From: Blautia pseudococcoides | GTDB lineage: Bacteria; Bacillota; Clostridia; Lachnospirales; Lachnospiraceae | Length of the DNA stretch: 64,000 bases | Direction of reading: 5' to 3' | Assembly: GCF_001689125.2 (NCBI RefSeq) | Contig: NZ_CP015405.2 | Coordinates: forward strand, 3,513,001 to 3,577,000 | Part shown: positions 1 through 9,414 of the stretch, one piece after another | Numbering within the stretch: position 1 is the stretch's first letter | Layout of the letters: every line of letters begins with the position of its first letter | Notes under the pieces: generated by a model | The model's input: only the letters and a program-made list of their open reading frames with translations | What the model was told of the DNA's origin: nothing | Database searches by the model: none | Program-made: the position numbers and the translations under genes

Positions 1-438
1 GATTTTGCCAATTATTATAAAGACCAGGGACTTGACGGTTTTGCCAACTGGTACAACGTACAGGCCCAGGAGGAACGTGACCATGCCATGCTCTTCATCC
101 AGTATCTGCAGAATAACAGTGAACAAATATCGCTGGAATCCATAGACAAGCCGGACAAGGTCTTTGACGCCTTTGACCAGCCCCTCCATGCAAGCCTGGA
201 ACACGAGCGCTATGTGACCAGCCTGATCCATAACATCTACGACGCTGCGTACACTGTAAAGGATTTCCGTACCATGCAGTTTTTGGACTGGTTTGTAAAA
301 GAACAGGGGGAAGAGGAGAAGAACGCAGAGGATTTGATCCGCAAATTTGAGCTCTTCGGACACGACTCCAAAAGCCTCTATATGCTGGATTCCGAACTGG
401 CGGCCAGAGTATACGCTGCCCCTTCCCTGGTACTCTGA
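1..438 (+). CDS. Non-haem ferritin, C-terminal part (5' end outside window)
   Basis: The frame is open from base 1 to the stop at 436-438, giving 145 residues of what is probably a ~165-170-residue ferritin. A four-helix-bundle pattern is visible, with an E-E-R-D-H motif near residue 28 that matches ferroxidase iron ligands and a W-F-V-K-E-Q-x-E-E-E segment near residue 110 typical of bacterial non-haem ferritins. Ferritins oxidise Fe(II) and store it as a mineral in a 24-subunit cytoplasmic shell. The gene is followed after one base by a Bfd-like [2Fe-2S] protein, so iron storage and release may be coupled. The start codon and promoter lie upstream of the window. Confidence 0.9.
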   Translation, partial: DFANYYKDQGLDGFANWYNVQAQEERDHAMLFIQYLQNNSEQISLESIDKPDKVFDAFDQPLHASLEHERYVTSLIHNIYDAAYTVKDFRTMQFLDWFVKEQGEEEKNAEDLIRKFELFGHDSKSLYMLDSELAARVYAAPSLVL

Positions 439-439
439 T

Positions 440-628
440 ATGAGCGGGGAAAAATATCTGTGTCCCTGTTTCAAGGTCACAAAGAAGGATATCAAGGAAG
501 CCATAAAAGACGGGGCCTCCTCTTTTAAAGAAGTGCGGAAAAGGACCAAAGCCGGAAAAGGCTGCGGCCACTGTGAATGCAAAGTGAAAAAATACGCTAA
601 AAAGCAGTTAAAAAAACACGCGTCATGA
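440..628 (+). CDS. Bfd-like [2Fe-2S] protein paired with ferritin
   Basis: A 62-residue protein starting at the ATG one base after the ferritin stop, so translation is probably coupled. It has CPC near the N-terminus and a second cysteine group G-C-G-H-C-E-C near residue 43, the C-x-C...C-x2-C spacing of the BFD-like [2Fe-2S] domain. The tail is strongly basic (K-rich). Known Bfd proteins donate electrons to bacterioferritin to release iron. Pairing with a non-haem ferritin suggests an analogous reductase role; this is inference. A longer reading frame begins at 347, but that extension overlaps the ferritin gene and lacks the domain, so 440 is preferred. Confidence 0.75.
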   Translation: MSGEKYLCPCFKVTKKDIKEAIKDGASSFKEVRKRTKAGKGCGHCECKVKKYAKKQLKKHAS

Positions 629-639
629 ATTTTGACGCA

Positions 640-697
640 AAAATGCCTGCGGGGTCACAATACACTGTGTCGTGATCACCCCGCAGGCATTTTTTAT
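640..697. terminator. Bidirectional rho-independent terminator
   Basis: A strong hairpin with AATGCCTGCGGGGT pairing to ACCCCGCAGGCATT, flanked by an A-run on the left and a T-run on the right. It can end both the ferritin/Bfd transcript (+) and the convergent YeiH transcript (-), whose stop is at 700. Confidence 0.9.
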
Positions 698-699
698 TC

Positions 700-1728
700 C
701 TACCAGATTCCAAGCATTTTCTGCATGACCAGGCTCATGCCCGTAATCCCGGCCCAGCAGCAGGCCCCCATAAAAATTGGCTTCCCGCCTGTCTTTATAA
801 GCTTCACCACATTGGTATTCAGCCCGATCGCCCCCATTGCCATGACAATGAAAAACTTGCTCAGGGTCTTCAGAGGACTAAAAATCCCCGCCGGGACTCC
901 AAGGCTCACCCCAGCGGTTGTAATAATAGAAGCCCCCACAAAGTACAGGATAAAGAAGGGGAAAATCTTCTTGAACTCAACCTTATTCCCCTCCTCCTTG
1001 GCATTCTTTGCCCTAACAAATGCCAGTACCAGGGTAATGGGAATGATCGCCAGTGTCCTGGTCAGTTTCACGGTCACGGCCTTGTCAAGAGTGGCTGACC
1101 CCAGATGATAAAGTGAATCCCAAGTGGAGGCAGCAGCGGTTACAGAGGACGTATCATTGACAGCCGTCCCCGCAAAAATTCCGAAAGCCTCCCCGCTGTG
1201 AGTATCAAATCCGATCAAAGCTCCAAAAGCCGGAAACAAAATTGCGGCCAGAATGTTGAACAGAAAGATAACAGAGATAGCCTGAGCCACCTCCTCGTCA
1301 TCTGCATCAATGACCGGTGCCGTAGCCGCAATGGCAGAGCCGCCGCAGATGGAGGAACCGACCCCCACCAAAGTAGATATTTTACCCGGGATCCGCATAA
1401 TCCGGTGCAGTACATAAGCCATCACCAGTGATGTAGTGATCGTTGCTACAATAATGGGAAGGGACTGCTTTCCTGTCTGCAGGATAACGGATAGGTTCAG
1501 ACCGAATCCCAGAAGGATCACTGCATACTGCAGAACCTTTTTAGAAGTAAATGTGATGCCCTGCTGTACGCCAGATCTATCCTTTAGAAGAAGTGTGACC
1601 GCCATACCCAGAAGAATGGCAAAAACCGGTCCGCCGATCACCGGCAGCGCTTTTCCCAAAAACCAGCTGGGCAGTGCGATGGCAAGACAGAGCAAAAGAC
1701 CTTTCCAGTTCTTTTTCAAAAAATCCAT
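700..1728 (-). CDS. YeiH/UPF0324 family membrane protein (putative sulfate exporter)
   Basis: 342 residues with about ten hydrophobic segments starting near residue 9. The motif [10 protein letters not shown] near residue 125 is the family signature of UPF0324 (YeiH) proteins. These are annotated as putative sulfate exporters, but the substrate is not firmly established. The gene is divergent from a LysR regulator at 1860 with 131 bp between them. This arrangement is common for yeiH and its LysR regulator (YeiE/CysB-like), which suggests local control. Start is the ATG at 1728. Confidence 0.85.
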   Translation of the reverse strand: MDFLKKNWKGLLLCLAIALPSWFLGKALPVIGGPVFAILLGMAVTLLLKDRSGVQQGITFTSKKVLQYAVILLGFGLNLSVILQTGKQSLPIIVATITTSLVMAYVLHRIMRIPGKISTLVGVGSSICGGSAIAATAPVIDADDEEVAQAISVIFLFNILAAILFPAFGALIGFDTHSGEAFGIFAGTAVNDTSSVTAAASTWDSLYHLGSATLDKAVTVKLTRTLAIIPITLVLAFVRAKNAKEEGNKVEFKKIFPFFILYFVGASIITTAGVSLGVPAGIFSPLKTLSKFFIVMAMGAIGLNTNVVKLIKTGGKPIFMGACCWAGITGMSLVMQKMLGIW

Positions 1729-1859
1729 AGTGCTTTTCCCCTTTTCTTATTTGCTTTTCCTGGTATATCTTACCATGGATTTACAATAAAGAAAAATTAT
1801 TTATATTTATTTTTCCATAAATATATTTTATAATATATCCTATACAGGAGGATAAGAAT
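1729..1859. promoter_or_regulatory. Divergent promoter region of yeiH-like and lysR-like genes
   Basis: 131 bp, very AT-rich, between two divergent starts. A TATAAT-like hexamer is present on the + strand close to 1830-1836, and an AGGAGG ribosome binding site precedes the LysR start. A LysR binding site (T-N11-A type) is expected here, but I could not single one out among the A/T runs. Confidence 0.45.
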
Positions 1860-2735
1860 ATGCAGGATTTCCGCATGGAAACTTTTTTAACCGTATGTGA
1901 AGAATTGAATTATACACGCGCTGCCCAGAAGCTGGGGCTGACACAGCCGGCTGTCTCACAGCAAATACATTTTCTGGAGCAGTTCTACAATACACGCCTG
2001 TTTACTGTGCAGGGCCGGAAATTATATTTGACAGAAGCCGGTAAGCTTCTCCACGCTTCTGCCCAGACCATGAAAAATGATGAGGCCCATCTCCGCCGCA
2101 GGCTTTTCGATGTACAGCAGCCCAAAAGGGAATACCACTTTGGCGCAACCCTCACAGTAGCTGAATACATACTCCCGGGTAAAATAAAAAATATCCTGAA
2201 GGAGGACCCGGACTGCCGTATGAAGATCACCGTCCAAAATACAAGGGAACTGCTGCGCCAGATTGACACGGGCGAAATTGACTTTGCCGTTGTGGAAGGC
2301 TCCTTCCCCAAGGAGGAATATGATTTTCTCCCCTACAGCAGAGAACCGTATATTGCTGTATGTTCCCCCGGCTTTCCCCTGCCCCAATGCCCCTGTGTCC
2401 TGGAAGACCTGCTTTCCTATACGCTGATCACCCGTGAAAAAGGCTCAGGCACCAGAGATATCCTGGAGTCCATCCTTGCCCAGCAGAATCTGAAGCTTGC
2501 CGACTTTTCCCGCGTAGTGGAATACGGCAGCATCGGCGCCATCAAACGGCTGACCGCCGCCGGATGCGGCATTACCTTTCTATACAAAAAGGCCGCGGAA
2601 CACGAGCTCCGCAGCCGGAAATTAAAAGAGATCAAATTACAGGAATTTCACCTGCTCCATGGACTTAATTTTGTCTTCCGCAAAGATACCATTTTCAGGG
2701 AAGAATACGCTGAACTCTATTCCCTCCTGAAATGA
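1860..2735 (+). CDS. LysR family transcriptional regulator
   Basis: 291 residues. The N-terminal winged helix covers about residues 1-60 and has the typical L-N-Y-T-R-A-A-Q-K-L-G-L-T-Q-P-A-V-S-Q-Q recognition pattern. The remainder is a periplasmic-binding-protein-like effector domain (about 90-290). The start has an AGGAGG site 7-8 bases upstream. It is divergent from the YeiH-like exporter and probably its regulator. The effector cannot be read from the sequence. Confidence 0.9.
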   Translation: MQDFRMETFLTVCEELNYTRAAQKLGLTQPAVSQQIHFLEQFYNTRLFTVQGRKLYLTEAGKLLHASAQTMKNDEAHLRRRLFDVQQPKREYHFGATLTVAEYILPGKIKNILKEDPDCRMKITVQNTRELLRQIDTGEIDFAVVEGSFPKEEYDFLPYSREPYIAVCSPGFPLPQCPCVLEDLLSYTLITREKGSGTRDILESILAQQNLKLADFSRVVEYGSIGAIKRLTAAGCGITFLYKKAAEHELRSRKLKEIKLQEFHLLHGLNFVFRKDTIFREEYAELYSLLK

Positions 2736-2758
2736 CGCTGCCTGGATCCAAAACATGC

Positions 2759-3841
2759 CTACGCCGCATCTGCTGATTCCATTCCCCCGGTGATCCGCTC
2801 TATGCCGAAGCAGACCTTCTCAAACAAAAAGTCAAACACCAGGCCATATACAACGCCGAACAGGTTGTTTACAAGCCTCAGCGCCATGGAACCTGCCATG
2901 CCGAACATTCCCATAGCCATGGTAAGGGCTCCGAAGGAGTTAAACACGGTCTGCCACAGATAGGTAGCGGAAAATCCCACGCCAATGCCGCCCAGCATTC
3001 CGATACAACCGTAAAAGCTCTCCGGGATCACAGCACAGAGACCGAAAAACAGAACACAGCCAATCAAATTTCCCGGGAAACGGTATTTAAACCGGTTGAG
3101 CAAATCCCTGCGAAACGGCTGGATAATGGACATCATGGCAAATCCTGCCCACATGACCCTGGGCAGATGAAGAAGCTGTGCCAAAAACATGCCTGACGAT
3201 ATGCCGAGGGCCATGCGCAGCTGCCACTTGGTCCTGGCCGATGAAAATGCAAACTCCCGCAGTAAATCCCCCAGTCCCCTCTTATACCGGATACCCCTGT
3301 GGTTTCTGTAAAAAACCAGGACAGTCAGCAGCGCTCCCAGAGCCAGCGCAAGGACGCGCATAAAGTATTCCCTGCCTGACACATGGTTTCCCTGAAGGAG
3401 AAGATAGCCCAGAACCCAGGTGGCGTGATTGGACATGATGATGTTATGGCACCCCAGTGTAAGGATCAGAAGTAAAAAGACAAAATCCAGAAAAAATCCC
3501 CACCCCGGTGACACCATGTTAGTCAGCTTAGGCCCCACTGCCAGAATGGTAAATAAAACAACGATAACCCCATTTCCATGGGATGCCTTGATCCCCAGAT
3601 CCGCTGACCTGAAAACCATCACGGTAAGCAGCACCACCACACCGGCCACGCTGTTGCTCTCCCCGAAGATCCCTGTATAAGCCGTGACAAATACCATACA
3701 AAAAGCAAGTGTCAGAAACACTTTAAAAATATAGATGAGAAGATGCCTTCCCCTCTCACTGTTGTCCTTACTGTTCTTGATCAGCGCCTTGGAACCGGCC
3801 TGATTTAACTGCAATTCCTGATAAATACTCAAATGATCCAC
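2759..3841 (-). CDS. FUSC family membrane protein (putative aromatic-acid/efflux transporter)
   Basis: 360 residues with two blocks of hydrophobic helices (about residues 35-180 and 210-345) in the duplicated pattern of the FUSC family. Members are linked to efflux of aromatic acids and related compounds. It follows the MarR gene by 21 bp on the same strand, so a marR-exporter operon controlled by MarR is likely. Substrate unknown. Confidence 0.7.
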   Translation of the reverse strand: MDHLSIYQELQLNQAGSKALIKNSKDNSERGRHLLIYIFKVFLTLAFCMVFVTAYTGIFGESNSVAGVVVLLTVMVFRSADLGIKASHGNGVIVVLFTILAVGPKLTNMVSPGWGFFLDFVFLLLILTLGCHNIIMSNHATWVLGYLLLQGNHVSGREYFMRVLALALGALLTVLVFYRNHRGIRYKRGLGDLLREFAFSSARTKWQLRMALGISSGMFLAQLLHLPRVMWAGFAMMSIIQPFRRDLLNRFKYRFPGNLIGCVLFFGLCAVIPESFYGCIGMLGGIGVGFSATYLWQTVFNSFGALTMAMGMFGMAGSMALRLVNNLFGVVYGLVFDFLFEKVCFGIERITGGMESADAA

Positions 3842-3862
3842 TCCCTGAATAACTATTTTTTA

Positions 3863-4309
3863 TTACTGCTGTATCTGTTGTGTTTCCCCTGCATGATGAT
3901 TTGCCACACGTATCAGCTCCATAAGCCGGCCAAACGTCTCCTCCCCGGCTTTGCGCCTCATGGAATACAGAGGTTCCAGATAATACCGGTACGTGCGCTC
4001 CAGCTCCTCCTGCCCTTTGTCCGTAATATACAGAAAATAACTGCGATGGTCTTCCGCGCAGGCCTCTTTCCCCAAAAATTCTTTTCTGCACAGACTCTCC
4101 ACCAGACGGCTGACCACGGGCTTGCTGATCCCCATACCCGCGCATAGCATGTGGGACGTGAGCCTCTCCTGTGAAAGTGCCACGCGGGAGAGCAGATCCA
4201 GTTCCTGGGCAGAGGAAATACCGCCCTTTTTTGCCCTTCTAACATGCAGACTGCAGAAAAGCCTGATATCCTGCATACTCTCCATCATTTCTATCCAATC
4301 ATATTCCAT
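3863..4309 (-). CDS. MarR family transcriptional regulator
   Basis: 148 residues with the MarR winged-helix layout: a helix-turn-helix around residues 55-80 (M-G-I-S-K-P-V-V-S-R-L-V-E-S-L) and a D-x-R-S-like wing (E-D-H-R-S-Y-F) near residue 88. It is the first gene of a two-gene operon with the FUSC protein. Two related inverted repeats overlap its promoter (4359-4416), consistent with autorepression. Confidence 0.9.
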   Translation of the reverse strand: MEYDWIEMMESMQDIRLFCSLHVRRAKKGGISSAQELDLLSRVALSQERLTSHMLCAGMGISKPVVSRLVESLCRKEFLGKEACAEDHRSYFLYITDKGQEELERTYRYYLEPLYSMRRKAGEETFGRLMELIRVANHHAGETQQIQQ

Positions 4310-4358
4310 TGCTTTTCTCCCATATATGCGTTCACAATTTGCCCGGTACGGCCCTGTT

Positions 4359-4416
4359 TAGTTTACTTTATCAACCATTAAGACATACTACGCCAATTAG
4401 TTCATTTTGTCAACTA
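4359..4416 (-). promoter_or_regulatory. marR-FUSC promoter with two candidate MarR operators
   Basis: On the minus strand a TTGACA -35 (4408-4413) is followed after 17 bp by TAGTAT (4385-4390). Two similar 19-bp sites, TAGTTCATTTTGTCAACTA (4398-4416) and a variant with TAGTTTAC...TCAAC (4359-4377), overlap or follow the promoter. The first has TAGTT/AACTA dyad symmetry. Their spacing and position fit MarR autorepression. Confidence 0.6.
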
Positions 4417-4430
4417 CTTTCACATGCTTT

Positions 4431-5309
4431 TTACAACGTCACCTGCATATCCTTAAACTCTTTCGGTGATATTCCATACTCTTTCTTGAAAGCGCGGTAA
4501 AAACTGGAATAATCACCAAACCCAAACATGGGATATACCTGACTGATCCCCACATCCCCCAGTATGGCGTCCCTGCAGGCTGCCAGACGTTTTTTTGTGA
4601 TATACTGGTGAATGGACAAGCCCGTACTGTCTTTAAAAATATGCGCAATATGATATTTACTCACAAAAAACTGTTTTGCCAGATTTTCCAGTGACAGATC
4701 ACCGTCCAGGTTTTCTTCTATATAATCAGCCAGCCCCTGATACAGGTTCAGTTCCTCTCTCACACTTTTCGGATAATTCTGTTCGTGCACGATTCTGTTC
4801 AGGTGGAGGATCAGGTCATTGACGCACAGGGAAATCTTAGCCTCCCTTCCGAACCGTTTGGAACGCATTTCATCAATAAGTCCAAAAACCTTAGACTGAA
4901 TGGTATTAAAGATCACCACATCTGTGTGGAAGATATAATTCTTTGTCACCTTCACATGCTGCATGAGATAGGCATAATCCGAAGAGATCTCCATCAGGCT
5001 GTTACAGTATTCCTCTGTGATCCAGAACACAAACCGCCTGTATGGATTCTCCTGGTTCCTGATAACCGCATGGTGCTGCGCCCTGGGCGGTATCAGCACA
5101 ACGTCCCCGGGCCTCATGGGATATTCTTTCTCTTCTATTATCATGGTCACATTGCCCTCCAGGAAAAAATAGAACTCATAATAGCTGTGCGCATGGTTTT
5201 TTACCTGAGATAAATAAAAGTCACTGTAATAATAAATTTCAAAATCCTGGGAAAGCATATACTGTCTGGTACTGAACGCGGTCTGTAGATTTTTTTTCAA
5301 AGCTTTCAC
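4431..5309 (-). CDS. AraC family regulator, probably of uxuAB
   Basis: 292 residues. An N-terminal cupin-like sensing domain (about 25-120, with H-S-Y-Y-E-F-Y-F and G-D-V-V-L-I-P-P) is followed by a C-terminal double helix-turn-helix of the AraC type (about 190-288, ending in G-F-G-D-Y-S-S-F-Y-R-A-F-K-K). It is divergent from uxuA across a 149-bp gap, so it probably responds to a hexuronate-derived signal and controls uxuAB. The effector is inferred only from position. Confidence 0.85.
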   Translation of the reverse strand: MKALKKNLQTAFSTRQYMLSQDFEIYYYSDFYLSQVKNHAHSYYEFYFFLEGNVTMIIEEKEYPMRPGDVVLIPPRAQHHAVIRNQENPYRRFVFWITEEYCNSLMEISSDYAYLMQHVKVTKNYIFHTDVVIFNTIQSKVFGLIDEMRSKRFGREAKISLCVNDLILHLNRIVHEQNYPKSVREELNLYQGLADYIEENLDGDLSLENLAKQFFVSKYHIAHIFKDSTGLSIHQYITKKRLAACRDAILGDVGISQVYPMFGFGDYSSFYRAFKKEYGISPKEFKDMQVTL

Positions 5310-5375
5310 CTCCGTCCTTTTTTACAGACTACCACGAAACCGCAACTTTTGCAATGTAAACAACAAATCAGTCAA

Positions 5376-5403
5376 TTGGATTTTTTCCCGGAGTGGCTAT
5401 AAT
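5376..5403 (+). promoter_or_regulatory. Promoter of uxuA-uxuB
   Basis: TTGGAT (5376-5381) and TATAAT (5398-5403) with a 16-bp spacer, located 56 bp upstream of the uxuA start. The weak -35 fits activation by the divergent AraC regulator. Confidence 0.6.
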
Positions 5404-5458
5404 AATAGATAACAAGTAAATGAATCCCAAGCGGAAAAGAGAAAGGATACGAAAAACT

Positions 5459-6526
<1,068 letters not shown>

Positions 6527-6528
6527 TC

Positions 6529-8139
6529 ATGCAGGTAAATGAGCAGGGTTTAAAAAATAAAGAACAGTGGGAAAGCAAAGGCTACTCCCTTCCGGGATTT
6601 GACAGAGCAGCCGTGACTGAGAAAACCAGAGAAAATCCGTTCTGGGTCCACTTCGGCGCAGGCAACATCTTCCGTGCCTTCCAGGCAAACGTAGTGCAGG
6701 ACCTTTTAAACAAAGGTGTTCTGGACCGGGGTCTGGTCGTTGCAGAGGGATTTGACTATGAAATCGTGGAAAAAATGAACCGTCCCCATGACGGCTACAG
6801 CATCCTGGTCACCTTGAAAGCAAACGGTTCTGTGGAAAAAACGGTTGTGGGCAGTGTAGTGGAGTCCCTCACCGTTGACTCTGAAAATGATGCGGACTTT
6901 AACCGCCTGCGTGAAATCTTCAAAAAAGATTCTCTGCAGATGGCCAGCTTCACCATCACAGAAAAAGGCTACAGCCTTGTAAACGGCAAGGGTGAAATGC
7001 TCCCCTCTGTTGTGGCAGATATGGAAAAAGGCCCGGAAAAACCGGAAAGCTACATCGGCAAAGTGGTAAGCCTTCTGTTCACCAGATTCCAGGCAGGTGA
7101 AAAACCGATCGCCATGGTGAGCATGGACAACTGCTCCCACAACGGCAGCAAGCTCCACGACGCAGTTTATGCATTTGCAAAAAAATGGTCTGAGACAGGC
7201 CTGACAGATAAATCTTTTGTGGATTATATCGAAAACCCGGCAAAGGTTTCCTTCCCCTGGTCCATGATCGACAAAATCACCCCAAGACCGGACCCGTCTG
7301 TGGAAGAAATCCTGAAAAGGGACGGCGTGGAAGAATTAGAGCCGGTTGTAACCTCCAAAAACACATACGTGGCTCCCTTCGTAAATGCTGAGGAATGCCA
7401 GTACCTGGTCATCGAGGACGCCTTCCCCAACGGAAGACCTGAACTGGAAAAAGGCGGTCTGATCTTCACCACCCGTGAAACTGTGGATAAAGTGGAAAAA
7501 ATGAAGGTCTGCACCTGTTTAAATCCCCTCCACACCGCACTTGCCGTATTCGGCTGCATCCTGGGCTATGACCTGATCTCCAAAGAGATGAAGGACGAGA
7601 CCCTGAAAAAGCTGGTGGAAGGCATTGGCTATGTGGAAGGTCTGCCGGTTGTTATCAACCCCGGTATTCTGGACCCCAAAGAGTTCATTGACACAGTATT
7701 AAGCGTTCGTATCCCCAATCCCTTCATGCCGGATACCCCTCAGCGTATCGCTACCGATACTTCTCAGAAGCTGGCGATCCGCTTCGGTGAAACCATCAAG
7801 GCTTATCAGGCATCCCCGAAGCTTAACGTATCCGACTTAAAGCTGATCCCTCTTGTATTCGCAGGATGGCTCCGCTACCTGATGGGTGTGGATGACAACG
7901 GCAATCCCTTTGAATTAAGCCCGGACCCGCTTCTTGACACTGTCCTCCCATACGTTGCAGACGTAAAACTGGGCGAGCCTGTTGACGCAGAAAAACTGCT
8001 GAAACCGGTTCTGGAAAACGAAAAAATCTTCGGCGTGAACCTCTATGAGGCCGGCATGGCTGACACTGTATGCGGCTATTTCACACATATGACAGCCGGT
8101 ACTGGCGCTGTCCGCAGCACACTGGAAAAATATGTTTGA
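6529..8139 (+). CDS. uxuB: Fructuronate reductase (mannitol dehydrogenase family)
   Basis: 536 residues. It reduces D-fructuronate to D-mannonate with NADH, feeding UxuA. The N-terminal part contains F-G-A-G-N-I-F-R-A-F (about residue 41), the nucleotide-binding motif of long-chain mannitol dehydrogenases, then S-M-D-N-C-S-H-N-G and, in the C-terminal catalytic domain, the K-x5-N-x2-H pattern (K...C-L-N-P-L-H-T). An AAAGGAG site at 6512-6518 overlaps the end of uxuA and sets the start at 6529. Glucuronate released by glycosidases elsewhere in the window could enter here. Confidence 0.93.
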   Translation: MQVNEQGLKNKEQWESKGYSLPGFDRAAVTEKTRENPFWVHFGAGNIFRAFQANVVQDLLNKGVLDRGLVVAEGFDYEIVEKMNRPHDGYSILVTLKANGSVEKTVVGSVVESLTVDSENDADFNRLREIFKKDSLQMASFTITEKGYSLVNGKGEMLPSVVADMEKGPEKPESYIGKVVSLLFTRFQAGEKPIAMVSMDNCSHNGSKLHDAVYAFAKKWSETGLTDKSFVDYIENPAKVSFPWSMIDKITPRPDPSVEEILKRDGVEELEPVVTSKNTYVAPFVNAEECQYLVIEDAFPNGRPELEKGGLIFTTRETVDKVEKMKVCTCLNPLHTALAVFGCILGYDLISKEMKDETLKKLVEGIGYVEGLPVVINPGILDPKEFIDTVLSVRIPNPFMPDTPQRIATDTSQKLAIRFGETIKAYQASPKLNVSDLKLIPLVFAGWLRYLMGVDDNGNPFELSPDPLLDTVLPYVADVKLGEPVDAEKLLKPVLENEKIFGVNLYEAGMADTVCGYFTHMTAGTGAVRSTLEKYV

Positions 8140-8196
8140 TCTCCCGTCATACCCTCTGGGGCCGCACGGCTCCTCCGCTCCTGCGGCCCCTCAAAA

Positions 8197-8240
8197 GGCG
8201 GCGCCATATGGTTCAAACCATATGGCGCCGCCTGTATTTT
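8197..8240. terminator. Strong terminator after uxuB
   Basis: A 17-bp perfect inverted repeat (8197-8213 and 8216-8232; arm GGCGGCGCCATATGGTT) followed by a T-rich tract. It ends the uxuAB transcript and may also stop the convergent YccF transcript. Confidence 0.9.
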
Positions 8241-8246
8241 TATCCT

Positions 8247-8606
8247 TTAGTATACATCTGCTCCAAAGGGCATCAGGGCCAGTTTCGCTATTTTGAAATG
8301 CTGCATGCCAAAGGGAATTCCCACAATGGTAATACAGAGCAAAAAACCAATGACCAGGGACTCCAGAGCCAGGGGGATCCCCGTAACGATCATCCAAATG
8401 ACATTCAGAAGCAGAGATCCTGCCCCACCGCCGTACTGCACTTCTTTTCCAAAAGGAAAGAAGGCAAGAGCCGCGAATTTAAAACACTGCATCCCTACAG
8501 GGATCCCAACAATTGTGATACACCATAAAAGCCCTGCCAGGCACCAGCTCAATCCGCTGATACAGCCGCCGAATACAAACCAAAGCACATTACCTAGACA
8601 TCCCAT
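8247..8606 (-). CDS. YccF-like inner membrane protein
   Basis: 119 residues made of two similar repeats, each with L-L-x-I-T-I-V-G-I-P-x-G-M-Q-x-F-K, the signature of the YccF domain. The two copies lie around residues 25-50 and 80-105, each with a membrane hairpin. The function of the family is unknown. It is the second gene of a pair with the helical protein at 8627, 20 bp away. Confidence 0.85.
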   Translation of the reverse strand: MGCLGNVLWFVFGGCISGLSWCLAGLLWCITIVGIPVGMQCFKFAALAFFPFGKEVQYGGGAGSLLLNVIWMIVTGIPLALESLVIGFLLCITIVGIPFGMQHFKIAKLALMPFGADVY

Positions 8607-8626
8607 ATCTTTACCTCCTATCTATC

Positions 8627-9055
8627 CTATTCATTTAACAAGTCTCTTAATTCTTCAAGGATCACCTGCACCCGCATGATCGCGTCATCCACCTGCTCCC
8701 TGGCATCATTGATCTTTCTCTGCACCAGATAGTCTGACACAAGTCCGTCAAAAAAGAAGTCGGCAAACGTGAGGAATGAGCTGATATCCATTCGCAGATC
8801 TAAGGGAACCTGAACATCTCTTAACTCTCTCTGGAACACAAGAAGCTGTCTCTTTGCTTCCTCCATATAACCTGTGGCATCTGACATTTTTGAGTGTTTT
8901 ACCCAGTCTGTAAAAAGACCGCCGCCCAGCATATCGAAAATCCCCCAGTTCTTTGCTCCCTGAAGCCTCTCTCTGGCACTCTCCAGACAATACAGGGCTT
9001 TCTCACCTGCCGCTGCTGCTTCCTCAATTTCTCTTCTTCTCACTATGTCTCTCAT
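8627..9055 (-). CDS. Unrecognised helical protein upstream of YccF
   Basis: 142 residues, not assigned to a family. It is mostly amphipathic helix, rich in charged residues, starting M-R-D-I-V-R-R-R. The C-terminal half (about 95-140) contains a heptad-like stretch suited to a coiled coil. The start at 9055 is chosen because a GGAGGAAAAG site lies just upstream; the frame is open further to 9160, but that extension has no ribosome binding site. It shares a promoter with the YccF gene, so the two probably act together, perhaps at the membrane. Confidence 0.6.
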   Translation of the reverse strand: MRDIVRRREIEEAAAAGEKALYCLESARERLQGAKNWGIFDMLGGGLFTDWVKHSKMSDATGYMEEAKRQLLVFQRELRDVQVPLDLRMDISSFLTFADFFFDGLVSDYLVQRKINDAREQVDDAIMRVQVILEELRDLLNE

Positions 9056-9271
9056 CTTTCTTTTCCTCCATTTTTTCAGCCGGCTTTTCTGCGGCGGATA
9101 TCTGGAAGGTGTCTGGCAATAGATGGAACTAAAAAAGACCTCTATTATGACATCCGCCACAATAAAAGTCTTGCTATCTCATTTGATACGGACACCTCTC
9201 GGTATCGGTTGACGATTTCAAACCCGTTCATCTCTGAACGTTCAGCTACTCCCTTTCGATTGCTTGTATAG

Positions 9272-9300
9272 AATATAGCACAGAGTGGGAAAGTTGTCAA
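9272..9300 (-). promoter_or_regulatory. Consensus promoter with a ~210-nt leader for the 9055/YccF operon
   Basis: On the minus strand TTGACA (9295-9300) and TATATT (9272-9277) are separated by exactly 17 bp. The next coding start is at 9055, so the transcript would carry about 210 untranslated bases. The rest of the gene-free stretch 9056-9414 holds no convincing reading frame. A short ORF at 9145-9339 lies across this promoter and is not supported. Confidence 0.75.
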
Positions 9301-9414
9301 TATATTGATACAAAATATGAAAGCTGCGGGACAGTTCACCCAAAACAGCGCTTTATTTGTCCTGTTTGCGGTGGCTGTCCCCCTTAAAAGCTTCTGAAAC
9401 CTCTCCTTATATCA

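Noticed and set aside
9145..9339. 64-residue minus-strand ORF
   Set aside because: It spans the consensus promoter at 9272-9300 and has no ribosome binding site or recognisable domain.
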